The translations under genes and the position numbers were made by a program. The notes under the pieces are model-generated. The model was not told where the DNA came from. It did no database searches and saw only the letters and a list, made by a program, of their open reading frames with translations. Positions 22,291-31,768 of a stretch of 64,000 bases of DNA are shown one piece after another; the stretch's first letter is position 1; every line of letters starts with the position of its first letter. This stretch comes from Saccopteryx bilineata (Eukaryota; Chordata; Mammalia; Chiroptera; Emballonuridae), in contig NC_089493.1 of the NCBI RefSeq assembly GCF_036850765.1, forward strand, positions 263,178,534 through 263,242,533, written 5' to 3'.

Positions 22291-23022
22291 GTGTCAATGG
22301 CATGGAGATACAGAGATTTATGCAAAAAATAAATAGTATTTGAACAAACAATAGCTGAAAACTTCTTAAATGCTGTGGAAGATATACATTTAAAGATTTT
22401 AAAAGCTCATTTAACCTGAAGGCAGGATAAACTCAAAGAAAACCATGTCTAGACAATCATAATCAAACTAAAGATAAAAATAATGAACGTTAAAAGCAGC
22501 CAGAGAATAACAAGGCAGGGGAACAATACCTTACATGACTGCAGGCTTTTCATCAGAAACTGGAGCCTGGAAGATAGCAGAAATACATGTTTTCCCCATT
22601 TTTAAAAAAATATATATTTAATTAAATTTATTATATGTTAAGGGATATTTTTGCCTGGGCATCAAAACTACTTGTAGATGGTGAGTTTATAAAAGAGTAT
22701 CTACTGAATGCAACAGACATGATATACATCAAACAGAAACAACCAGAAAGCCTCTTATTTAGTGTTTTACAAATATGACTGAAAATATGCAAGTTATTTA
22801 AGAAAGTTAAATAATTTCTAGTGTTTTCTTGTATCTGATGAGTTAGTACATATATTAAATATGTAACTACTAGGTAGCATATATTTTTATGGAATTTATT
22901 AGGATTGATGAACTAGAAGACCATTTGGATAAAATACCATATCATCTGTTGACATGATATCAGGAAATGACTTATTTTAGGATGTCAGAGAATCTTGATG
23001 GTTTGAACATTAACTGATCAAT
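22291..23022. other. A/T-rich DNA, probably old repeat remains
   Basis: No coding frame. The first part continues the ancient L1-like material ('catttaacctgaaggcag'). The rest is unassigned. Confidence 0.35.
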
Positions 23023-23040
23023 ATTAGAATGATTACAGGC

Positions 23041-23364
23041 GCCTGACCGAGCAGTGGCGCAGTGGATAGAGCATTGGACTGGGATGGGGAGGACCTAGGT
23101 TCGAGACCCCGAGGGCTCCAGCTTGAGGGCAGGCTCATCTGGTTTGAGCAAGGCTCACCAGCTTGAGCCCAAGGTCACTGGCTCGAGCAAAGAGTCACTC
23201 AGTCTGCTGTAGCCCCCCCACCCCACCCCACCCCGTCAAGGCACACATGAGAAAGCAATCAACGAACAACTAAGGTGCCACAACGAAGAACTGATGCTTC
23301 TCATCTCTCCCCCTTCCTGTCTGTCCCTGTCTCTGACTCTCTCTGTCACAAAATAAATAAATAA
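23041..23364 (+). mobile_element. SINE family B
   Basis: gcctgaccgagcagtggcgc head, ggttcgagaccccgagg box, 'cacatgagaaagcaatcaacgaac' and an A-rich tail. TTAGAATGATTACAGGC flanks both ends (about 23024 and 23377). Confidence 0.92.
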
Positions 23365-23435
23365 AATTAAAATTCTTTAGAATGATTACAGGCCATGATC
23401 TGTGATCTAGTTGGTATTAATGTCAAACGTACTAG

Positions 23436-23691
23436 GGCCTGACCTGTGGTGGCGCAGTGGATAAAGCATCGACCTGGAAATGCTGAGGTCGTCAGTTCGA
23501 AACCCTAGGCTTGCCTTGTCAAGGCACATATGGGAGTTGATACTTCCAGCTCCTCTCCCCTGTCTCTCTCTTCTCTCCTCTCCTCTCCTCTCCTCTCCTC
23601 TCCTCTCCTCTCCTCTCCTCTCCTCTCCTCTCCTCTCCTCTCTCTCTCTCTCTCTCTCCCTCTCTCTCTCCTCTCTAAAATGAATAAGTAA
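23436..23691 (+). mobile_element. SINE family A with expanded (TCCTC)n tract
   Basis: gcctgacctgtggtggcgcagtgg head. The pyrimidine middle has expanded to about 14 TCCTC units (23570-23640) followed by (TC)n. The A-rich tail is interrupted by the next SINE. Confidence 0.9.
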
Positions 23692-24108
23692 GGCCCTGGT
23701 CGGTTGGCTCAGCGGTAGAGCATTGGCCTGGCGTGCAGGGGACCCGGGTTCGATTCCCGGCCAGGGCACATAGGAGAGGCACCCATTTGCTTCTCCACCC
23801 CCGCCCCTCCTTCCTCTCTGTCTCTCTCTTCCCCTCCTGCAGCCAAGGCTCCACTGGAGCAAAGATGGCCTCGGGCGCTGGGGATGGCTCCTTGGCCTCT
23901 GCCCCAGGCGCTGGAGTGGCTCTGGTCGTGGCAGAGTGACGCCCGGGAGGGGGCGGAGCATCGTCCCCTGGTGGGCAGAGCGTTGCCCCTGGTGGGCGTG
24001 CCGGGTGGATCCCGGTCGGGGGCATGCGGGAGTCTGTCTGACTGTCTCTCCCCATTTCCAGCTTCAGAAAGATACAAAAAAAAAAAAATTACAAAAAATA
24101 AAAAATAA
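23692..24108 (+). mobile_element. VES-type SINE, family C, inserted in a SINE tail
   Basis: ggccctggtcggttggctca head and ggttcgattcccggccaggg box. It contains an extra internal duplication of the 'cccctggtgggc' segment, shared with the copy at 34619. AATGAATAAGTAA before and after marks the duplication. Confidence 0.92.
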
Positions 24109-24727
24109 AATAAAATGAATAAGTAAAAAAAATAAAAATTAAAAAAAAAAACATACTAGGAAACTTAGTGAAGCAACATTTATAAAATTTATGCTCGTTT
24201 GTTTCATTATTCACCAGCAATTAGTTAGTAGTAAAAGGATGGGTTTGGAAAGTGTCAAGGATGTAGTAAATAACACTAGCACAGAATATGCTTCTGTGGC
24301 TTGAAATGCTGATAGTGACCCTCTTGAAGTACAAGTAGCACACTCTGCGGCATTTCTTGGACTTTGGATGAGTCAGTTTAGATGCTTTTGAGTTCGGAAG
24401 GGCTTTTTGAATGGTTGAAAGAAAATGACTTGTTTTTATATGCCAAGGAAAAATCTCCATGACAACTCACAAAAAATAGACATGGGGTCTTTCTTTTTAA
24501 TAGTGCCCATGAGTTAGGTATCTATACACTGCAGTTTAAAAATGTAAAAGCCAATTCACTCATTTCTAAAAAAATTGCCCTAAGATACTCATTTTGTGGG
24601 CTATAATCTGGCTCACTTAACTACACTGAAATGAGTTTTCCAGAAATGAAAGAGATAGCCTGAACTTCATTCTCAAAATTGTAGATTTGAAAACTGAATT
24701 CCAAAAAGTGTACTTTAAACTTAAATG
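24109..24727. other. Sequence with no recognised gene
   Basis: A/T-rich DNA. It may be old repeat, but no family is clear. Confidence 0.35.
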
Positions 24728-25196
24728 TAGATGTATTCACAGTGGCCAAGACATGGAAACAACCAAGTGTCCCTCAATAGAGGATTAGATAAAGAGGATG
24801 TGGTACATATGTACAATGACATACTTTTTAGCCATAAGAAATGATGACATATAGCCATTTACAACAACATGGATGGACCTTGAGAACATTATACTAAGTG
24901 AAGTACATAAATCAGAAAAAGCTTAAACTATATGATTTCACACATAAGTGAGATATAAAAATGAGGCCCATGGACATAGATAAAAGAGAAGTGGTTACTG
25001 GGGGAGAGGGGAGGGAGGGAGCAAAGAAGGACAAATATATGGTGATGGAAAATGATTTGACTTTGGGTGATGGGTACACAACACAGTCAACTGTTCGAAT
25101 GATATAGAGATGTTTACCTAAAACCTATGCTATCTTATTGATCAATATCACCCCATTAAATTTAATTTTCAAAATAAAATTTAAAATAAATAAATG
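24728..25196 (+). mobile_element. LINE-1 3' end (ORF2 tail and 3' UTR)
   Basis: Begins with the ORF2 C-terminal segment (acagtggccaagacatggaaacaacc) and passes through 'ggatggaccttgagaac' and 'gggtgatgggtacacaac'. It ends with 'ccattaaatttaatttt' and an A-rich tail. Frames are broken. Confidence 0.8.
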
Positions 25197-25558
25197 AAAA
25201 TGAAGTAACACTGTTGAGTTTGCTTAATCTTAAGGAATAAAGGAAACACTATATATTGATATCATTAAATAATAGGGCAAAATAGTACTAAAACTAAATG
25301 TGACAATATTGAAGTACCAGAATTCTAACTGTAAATATTCTAATCATGTTCAGAATACAAAGTGGAACGTTAGAATTAACATTAGGTTCAGAAGAAAAGG
25401 TGTCAGGTTTCCAGATTTGTATTAAGGAAGAAATAAATTATAAAAAAGAAAATTTTGATTTATTATTAAATATTTTTGTTCTCAACTTGCATTTTCATAA
25501 ATATTGAATGTAAATGATATTATACATATTTATATAACCTGCTTACATTAAAGATCAA
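25197..25558. other. A/T-rich sequence, nothing recognised
   Basis: No open frame or repeat that I can name. Confidence 0.35.
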
Positions 25559-25780
25559 TAAAAATAAAATAAAATTTGTTTTATTAAGTTTATTGGAGTG
25601 ACATTGATTAATAAAATTGTATGTTTCAAGTGTACAATTCTATAATACAACATCTGTATAGTGCAGTATGTGTTTACCAGCCAAAGTCAATCTTCTTCCA
25701 TTGCCATACATTTGACTCCTTTTACCCTTTCCTATTTCCCCACCCCCCTCTCCCTCTGGTTACCACCTGATTTTTATCTG
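25559..25780 (-). mobile_element. Old LINE-1 3' UTR fragment
   Basis: The plus-strand reading 'tattaagtttattggagtgacattgatt...gtacaattct' and the later 'ccccacccccctctccctctggttacc' is the reverse of an L1 3' end. Confidence 0.65.
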
Positions 25781-25884
25781 ACTCACATGGGTGTGGGATT
25801 AGCTCATTCTGCATATGTGCCTGTCCTACCAGACTCAACGTGGCCTCTTCTTTAATTCCCTAGTTGTAAGACTACCATTTAACC

Positions 25885-26432
25885 CAGTGGTAGTCAACCT
25901 GGTCCCCACCGCCCACTAGTGGGCATTCCAGCTTTCATGGTGGGCAGTAGTGGAGCAACCAAAGTATAAATAAAAAGATTTAACTATAGTAAATTGTTTT
26001 ATAAAGATTTATTCTGCCAAACTTAGCGAAAATCCGACATAAAGTACTTGGTACGTAATTATTATTACATGCTTTAACTTGCTATAACTCTGCTTTATAA
26101 ATTTTATAAAGTAAAGTTACTTCTCTATTTTATAAATTACCATTACTGTGGAACTGGTGGGCGGTTAGAAAAATTTACTACTGGCCTGACCGGTGGTGGC
26201 GCAGTGGATAAAGCGTCGACCTGGAAATGCTGAGGTCGCCGGTTCAAAACCCTGGGCTTGCCTGGTCAAGGCACATATGGGAGTTGATGCTTCTAGCTCC
26301 TCCCCACCTTCTCTCTCTCTGTCTCTCCCTCTCCTCTCTAAAATGAATAAATAAAAAAAAAAAAAAAGAAAAATTTACTACTAACAGAGATACAAAAGTG
26401 GGCAGTAGGTATAAAAAGGTTGACTACCCCTG
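25885..26432 (+). mobile_element. Non-autonomous hAT element with 8-bp duplication
   Basis: Left end CAGTGGTAGTCAACCT; the right end on the other strand reads CAGGGGTAGTCAACCT. Flanking 8-mers ATTTAACC (25877-25884) and ATTTAGCC (26433-26440) differ at one base. No coding capacity. The inside is A/T-rich and holds a family A SINE. The length without the SINE is about 350 bp. Confidence 0.87.
26184..26366 (+). mobile_element. SINE family A inside the hAT element
   Basis: ggcctgaccggtggtggcgcagtgg head, poly-A tail. GAAAAATTTACTACT occurs on both sides as the insertion duplication. Confidence 0.92.
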
Positions 26433-26617
26433 ATTTAGCCAGATTTCAGGCAGTTCTGAATGCTGGCTGTCCTGTAGTTTAGTTGTAATTCTGATGTGGT
26501 TGTAGGGTAGGCATGTACTGCATTCACCTTCCCACCATCTTGACCAGAAGTAATCTCATTACTTTTATACTTCTATGGTATCAGTTGTAGTTTGTCCTCT
26601 TTCAATCATAATTTAAC

Positions 26618-26757
26618 TTTTAAATAATTTTTCAATTTTATAATTGACATACAGCACTACATAAGTTTAAGATGTGTTGTGTGATGATTTGACTTATATA
26701 TATCATGAAGTGGTTACCACAATTACTTTAGTTAACAACCATCATCTCATATTTTTT
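26618..26757 (-). mobile_element. Ancient LINE-1 3' UTR fragment
   Basis: The plus strand shows 'ttataattgacatacagcactac' and 'gtggttaccacaattac', the reverse of a common L1M 3' end. Confidence 0.55.
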
Positions 26758-28023
26758 TAAAAAGGATATTCTCAAATGAAGGAAAACTAAATGGATTCAT
26801 AGCCAGCATACCTACTCTAAAAAAAAAAATGCTAAAGAAAGTTCTCCACTGGGAAGAGAATGACACCACAGGGGAACTTGGAATTTGGAGAATGTAGCAT
26901 GGTAATAATACAGATTAAATTAAGAGATTCTTTATCTCTTCATTTTTCTTCTTAAATTCTTTAATATATATATGACTGTTGAAAGAACAAATTATAGCAT
27001 TATCTTGTGGGATTTTCTGTGATTGTAGATTTAATAATACACATGACAATTGCAACATAAAAGGGAGAGGCTAGGGGAATCTATATGGTTGTAAATATTC
27101 ATCAGTCATTTGAAGTGGTAAAATATTCTAACTAGACTGTGAAAAATTAAGTAGATATATCACAATCTGTACAGCAACCACTAAAAAACTACGCAAGCTC
27201 GCCTCAGTAAATGGTGCTGGGACAGCTGAATATATATCTACAGGCAAAAGAAAAATGATTTTGGTTGGGGTGATGAAAAAGTTTTGTAAACAGATTGTGG
27301 TGCTGATTGTATAACATTGTGAAAGAAAGTAACAACACTGAATTGTACACTAAAAAGTAGTTAAAATAGAATATTTTTCTATGTATATTTTACCACAAGT
27401 TTTAAAAATTAATAATATGTAAAAAAACATGGTATTGTACACTTCAAATGAGTGGATTGTATGGCATGTGAATTATATCTGAACAACGCAACCCAAAACA
27501 AAATCTAAACTACATGCACTTGGAAATGCAGAGGCACACTTTTGAGTAACACTTGAATTAAAAAGAAATTAAAAGGAAAATAATAAACCACTTAACAAGA
27601 AGGTAAATACATCATAGCAAAAACTCAGGACACAGTGAAGCTATATACAGAGAAAAATGACCTGTCTTAAAGACATTTATTATTAAAGAAAAAAGATGGA
27701 AAAATGAAATAAATAAAGTATCAATAAAGAACTATAAAGTGTGGGGATTTAGCAGAAGCTGTTATATGCTTCTCAAAACCTAGATCCTTTTTCTACCAGA
27801 CACACAAAAGTGTGAGTCCTATGTACAAGTTTTCATGTATTAATGATTAATTTTTAACAGAACATTGAAGAGCTGAAAAAAAATGTTAAAAATTGAAAAA
27901 GAGGTTTATTAAAACTCACAACATTATTTTTAGTTTAAATATTTTATCTGTACCAAATACAGAATTTATTATAATTTTACCCTCCTGGCTTTAAAAAAGG
28001 CAAACTCGTCAATAATACTTTAA
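26758..28023. mobile_element. Patchwork of old LINE-1 debris upstream of a young L1
   Basis: Segments near 26760-26890 and 27240-27490 ('tgaattgtacactaaaaagtag', 'tttaccacaagtttt') match old L1 ORF and 3' UTR phrases. No intact frame. The remainder is unassigned A/T-rich DNA. Confidence 0.4.
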
Positions 28024-30414
28024 GGGATGACGTCAGAGTAATGGCGGAGTAGGAAGCGATACCGATAAATCTCCCCCAAAACTCAACAAGATCTTCAAAC
28101 AGAAACAGAAAAACCTATACTTGGAGCCTCCAGATGCTTCGCAATACACCCGAAGGTATGGTCGAGTGAAAAATTGGCTAAATATATAACCAAACCCTGA
28201 AGGAAATAGGGAGTAAGAAATGCTCCGCCTTCCTCACTAACCTAAACAGGGCGGCTTTCTCTGGTAACTGTGAATATAGAAACTGAGGCGGGCAAAGGGG
28301 GTGAATAGATCCAGGCCGCGGCACAAACGGCCGAACCAGGCTGTGGCATGGAGATCCTAGCCGAGGAAAAACTGATCCTGTGGCAAGCCGGGCAATACAA
28401 GCTAACACTCGCGCCAAACCCAAACAAAGAAAGACAAGCGGGGCAGCCATTTTACCCGTTCTCCTGGTTGGTGCGCAGTTAGTGGGCGAGAGATTTCTTC
28501 CTAAGCCCCGGAAGTGGGTGTCCGTGTTACCCCACAGAGAGGCAGGATCAGAGGCCTTTCTGTGGGCCGAAATCAGAATCTCTGGGCAGCCCCAGCGCCC
28601 TGGGAAAGCCGCTCACGGGAGAGAGCAAGAACTAATTCCAACGGTGGAAATTTTCCGTGCTGGTGAGGGTTTCACTCAGAGGGAAACGCGGCCGGCCTCA
28701 TATCCTGGTGTGCGCGCGCAGATAGGAAGTGAGCTATTCCTCCGAGTGCCTCGGCAGTGCGCCGAGGGGCAGAGTCAGGGGCCTTTGTGTGGGCAAAAGC
28801 GGAATCTCGGGCTGCCCCAGCGCCTTGCAAAAGCCGCGCACGGGGACGGAAAAAGAGCGAATTCCAACGCTGCAACTTTTCCATGCGGTTGGGGGTTTCA
28901 CTCAGAGCGTGAGACTGCTGGCCGGATATCCTGGTCTGCGCACGCAGATAGTGAATGAGAGTTTCCTCCAAGCGCCCCGGAAGTGGGTGCCCGCCTGTGT
29001 TACCGGACAGAGTGGCAGAGCCAGAGGTCTTTGAGTGGGCGGAAAGCCCGCTTGATTATGCTAGCAGCTCTGACTGACTGAGCCTTACCCAGAGCCCTGT
29101 GCTGAGTGGGAATAGAGTGGGGAGTTGCCAGCTCTTTGAGCCTCTTACTATCCAGGCAGAGGCAGCAGCAACCCCATAGCTGGAATATCAGGCTACTAAT
29201 TGAGGAAGGAAAGACTAGGAGAAAGGCTCCAGGAACACGGACTCTCTCTCTGTCGGAGCCTATAAATACTAATGAGCCTCGACTGCCAACGAGACTAAAG
29301 CACAATACATGACATTGCCATAGAGACTTATCAACTGCAAACCTCTACCTGAGCGTGCCAAAGGGGCAGAACCTGGGGTACAGAGTCACCGACCAGGAAG
29401 AGGGAGAGAAACGAAAAAGCAAGAAGATAACCTCTCAAAATCAAGAATAATCTGCAGACTTTATAACCTATCCCATTTTATTATATTTGTTCGTTTGTTT
29501 CTCTTATCTTCATTCTTGATACTTTTTTTCCTCCTCCAATTTGGCCGATTAACTCTCTGCCGGTCTTACTCTCTCCTCTCCTTGAACTACACTACCCATA
29601 AGTGTTACATCTCCCATTATCTTTTTTCTCCTCTTCCTTTCTCTCTATGAGGGTTGCACTCCAAAACCCTTAACTCTCTCTCTCTCCTTTCTTTTTTCTT
29701 CTTTTAGTGGTTCCCTCTTTTTTTCTCTCTCTCTCTTTCTTTTCTCCCTCTATATTAGTTTCTTCCTTTCTCCTTTACATCTCCTCTCATTCAAACCTCA
29801 ATAACAAACAAATTCTCTTATCTGGGACTCAAACTTATGTTTGTGGCATTTTGGGGGGTTTTTACTTCACCTTTTTAACTCACTAGCAGTGCTCCCATCC
29901 CTGGCTCTCCATTTTATCTAGTTCTTGTCCCACTAAATACAATAGTATTTTTTTAATTTGTCCCCCCATTTTTCTGTTTTCCTCTTATTCCTCTCATCAT
30001 AACTCTTAGACAACCAACACCTAACAGCAAATCATTTTATTCTTGACCCAAATTTTTTCCTTATTTGCTTTTTGTGGGTCCATACCCCCCCTTTTTTTTC
30101 TTTTCTCTTTTTTTTTCTTTTTTTTTTTTTTGCCCCTTTATTACTTTTCCCCAATTCAGGCCCTCCATCACAGGCATTGTTTGTTATAATTCACAGTTCA
30201 CCACAAGATTTTTCTCAAGAAAAAGGGGAGAGGAGAGGAAAAAAGGAGGGGGGGAATAATTTCCTTTTCTGAAAAATTTTTATTTTATTTTATTTTTCTT
30301 TATTTCATTATTAATTTTTTTTTAAAAAAAACAACTCTTTTCGATTTTTTTATTTTTTTTAACTTTTTATTCTTTATTAAATCTCATTAATACTATCAAC
30401 AAAACCACCCTCAG
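28024..30414 (+). promoter_or_regulatory. LINE-1 leader/promoter region (2.39 kb)
   Basis: The first 1.3 kb is G+C- and CpG-rich, unlike the A/T-rich flanks. It has a perfect CRE palindrome TGACGTCA at 28028-28035 and a YY1-like AATGGCGG at 28041-28048. Tandem units follow from 28461 to about 29053. The later half (29460-30400) is T/C-rich and A/T-rich and leads to ORF1. A YY1 site near the 5' end is a known feature of human L1 promoters. Function here is inferred. Confidence 0.75.
28461..29053 (+). repeat. Tandem promoter monomers in the L1 leader
   Basis: Two full units of about 241 and 226 bp (starting at 28461 and 28703) and a partial third (from 28929) share the order tcctgg..tgcgc..cgcag, ccggaagtggg, cagaggc, aatctc..gccccagcgcc, attccaacg and gggtttcactcagag. 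Units 1 and 3 carry a consensus ETS site CCGGAAGTG (28508-28516, 28977-28985); in unit 2 it is mutated. The arrangement resembles the monomer promoters of mouse L1. Confidence 0.8.
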
Positions 30415-31434
30415 ATGCCATTAAGGAAGAGAAAATCGAATATCATGGATACAAAAGAAAGAGAGGTAACACAGCTAGATGAGGAAAAATCTATGGAGAA
30501 AAAATTTAATATATTGGAAACCTTGGAGCTAAATGACAGAGAATTCAAGATAGAAATCCTAAAAATCCTCCGAGATATACAAGAAAACACAGAAAGGCAA
30601 TTTAGGGAGCTCAGAAAACAACTCAATGAACACAAAGAATATATGTCCAAAGAAATTGAAACTATAAAAACAAATCAAACAGAGATGAAAAACTCAATTC
30701 ACGAGCTGAAAAACGAAGTAACAAGCTTAGCTAAAAGAACAGGTCAGATAGAAGAGAGAATTAGTGAAATAGAAGACAAGCAACTTGAGGCACAACAGAG
30801 AGAAGAAGAAAGAAACTCAAAAATTAAAAAAAATGAAATAGCCCTACAAGAATTATCTGACTCCATCAAAAAGAATAACATAAGAATAATAGGTATATCA
30901 GAGGGAGAAGAGAGAGAAAATGGAATGGAGAACATACTCAAACAAATAATAGATGAGAACTTCCCAAGCCTGTGGAAAGAACTAAAGCCTCAAATTCAAG
31001 AAGCAAACAGAATACCGAGTTTTCTTAACTCCAACAAACCTACTCCAAGGCATATCATAATGAAATTGACACAAACCAACAGCAAAGAAAAAATTCTCAA
31101 GGCAGCCAGGGAAAAGAAGAATACAACATATAAAGGAAGGCCCATTAAATTATCATCAGATTTCTCAGCAGAAACTCTACAAGCTAGAAGAGAGTGGACC
31201 CCAATATTTAAAGTCCTGAAAGAGAGGAACTTTCAGCCACGAATACTATACCCATCAAAGCTATCCTTCAAATATGAAGGAGAAATAAAAACATTCACAG
31301 ATACAGAAAAGATGAGGGAATTTATCATCAGAAAACCCCCACTCCAGGAATTACTAAAGGGGGTTCTCCAATCAGATACAAAGAACAAAAAAAAAACAGA
31401 GCCACAAGTAAAAGCTCCAAGAAGAACACAATAA
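30415..31434 (+). CDS. LINE-1 ORF1 protein, intact (339 aa)
   Basis: RNA-binding chaperone that coats L1 RNA and is required for retrotransposition. Residues about 20-150 are rich in Glu/Lys heptads (coiled-coil trimerisation). They are followed by an RRM-like segment around NNIRIIGISEGEE and by the C-terminal domain with the FSAETLQARREWTPIF core. Length is normal for a mammalian ORF1p. The ATG follows directly on accaccctcag, also seen before ORF1 of the second L1. It is a few residues longer than the other copy owing to small C-terminal differences. No stop or shift is present, although the downstream ORF2 is broken. Confidence 0.92.
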   Translation: MPLRKRKSNIMDTKEREVTQLDEEKSMEKKFNILETLELNDREFKIEILKILRDIQENTERQFRELRKQLNEHKEYMSKEIETIKTNQTEMKNSIHELKNEVTSLAKRTGQIEERISEIEDKQLEAQQREEERNSKIKKNEIALQELSDSIKKNNIRIIGISEGEERENGMENILKQIIDENFPSLWKELKPQIQEANRIPSFLNSNKPTPRHIIMKLTQTNSKEKILKAAREKKNTTYKGRPIKLSSDFSAETLQARREWTPIFKVLKERNFQPRILYPSKLSFKYEGEIKTFTDTEKMREFIIRKPPLQELLKGVLQSDTKNKKKTEPQVKAPRRTQ

Positions 31435-31507
31435 AACCAAATTTAAACTGTGACAACAACAAAAAGAAAGAGGGGGAGAAGATGGAGATTAACAGTAGCA
31501 AAGGACG

Positions 31508-31768
31508 ATGGAGTGCAAAAGTACTCACAAAATAGTTTGCTACAATGAACAGGGTAGGGACCCTTTTCATTACTCAAAGGTAACCACCATTGAAAAAACC
31601 ACCACAGAAGCACATGAGATAAAAAAGATAGCAACAGTGGAAAGATGTATGGAATACAACCAAATAAAAACAAAAGATAGAAAAACGAAAGAGAAGGATC
31701 AAACAAGACACAAAACTAACAGAAAGCAAGATATAAAATGGCAACAGGGAACTCACAAGTATCAATAA
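31508..31768 (+). other. Small open frame in the ORF1-ORF2 spacer (86 codons)
   Basis: Lys/Thr-rich frame starting ATG 31508 and ending 31 nt inside ORF2. A frame at the matching place, with about 52 of 79 residues identical by eye, exists in the intact copy (61270-61512). No known domain. Shared openness may be chance in A-rich sequence. Confidence 0.35.

Noticed and set aside
23570..23640. Direct repeats that might be taken for a CRISPR-like array
   Set aside because: It is a continuous pentanucleotide microsatellite without spacers, inside a SINE in a vertebrate genome.
23692..23770. tRNA-like sequence with A and B boxes
   Set aside because: Part of the SINE head. No cloverleaf with a proper anticodon arm and 3' end; the same applies to every other SINE head here.
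28380..28958. 192-codon open frame inside the L1 leader
   Set aside because: It spans the tandem monomers and is Arg/Gly-rich by composition. The homologous leader in the second L1 lacks it.
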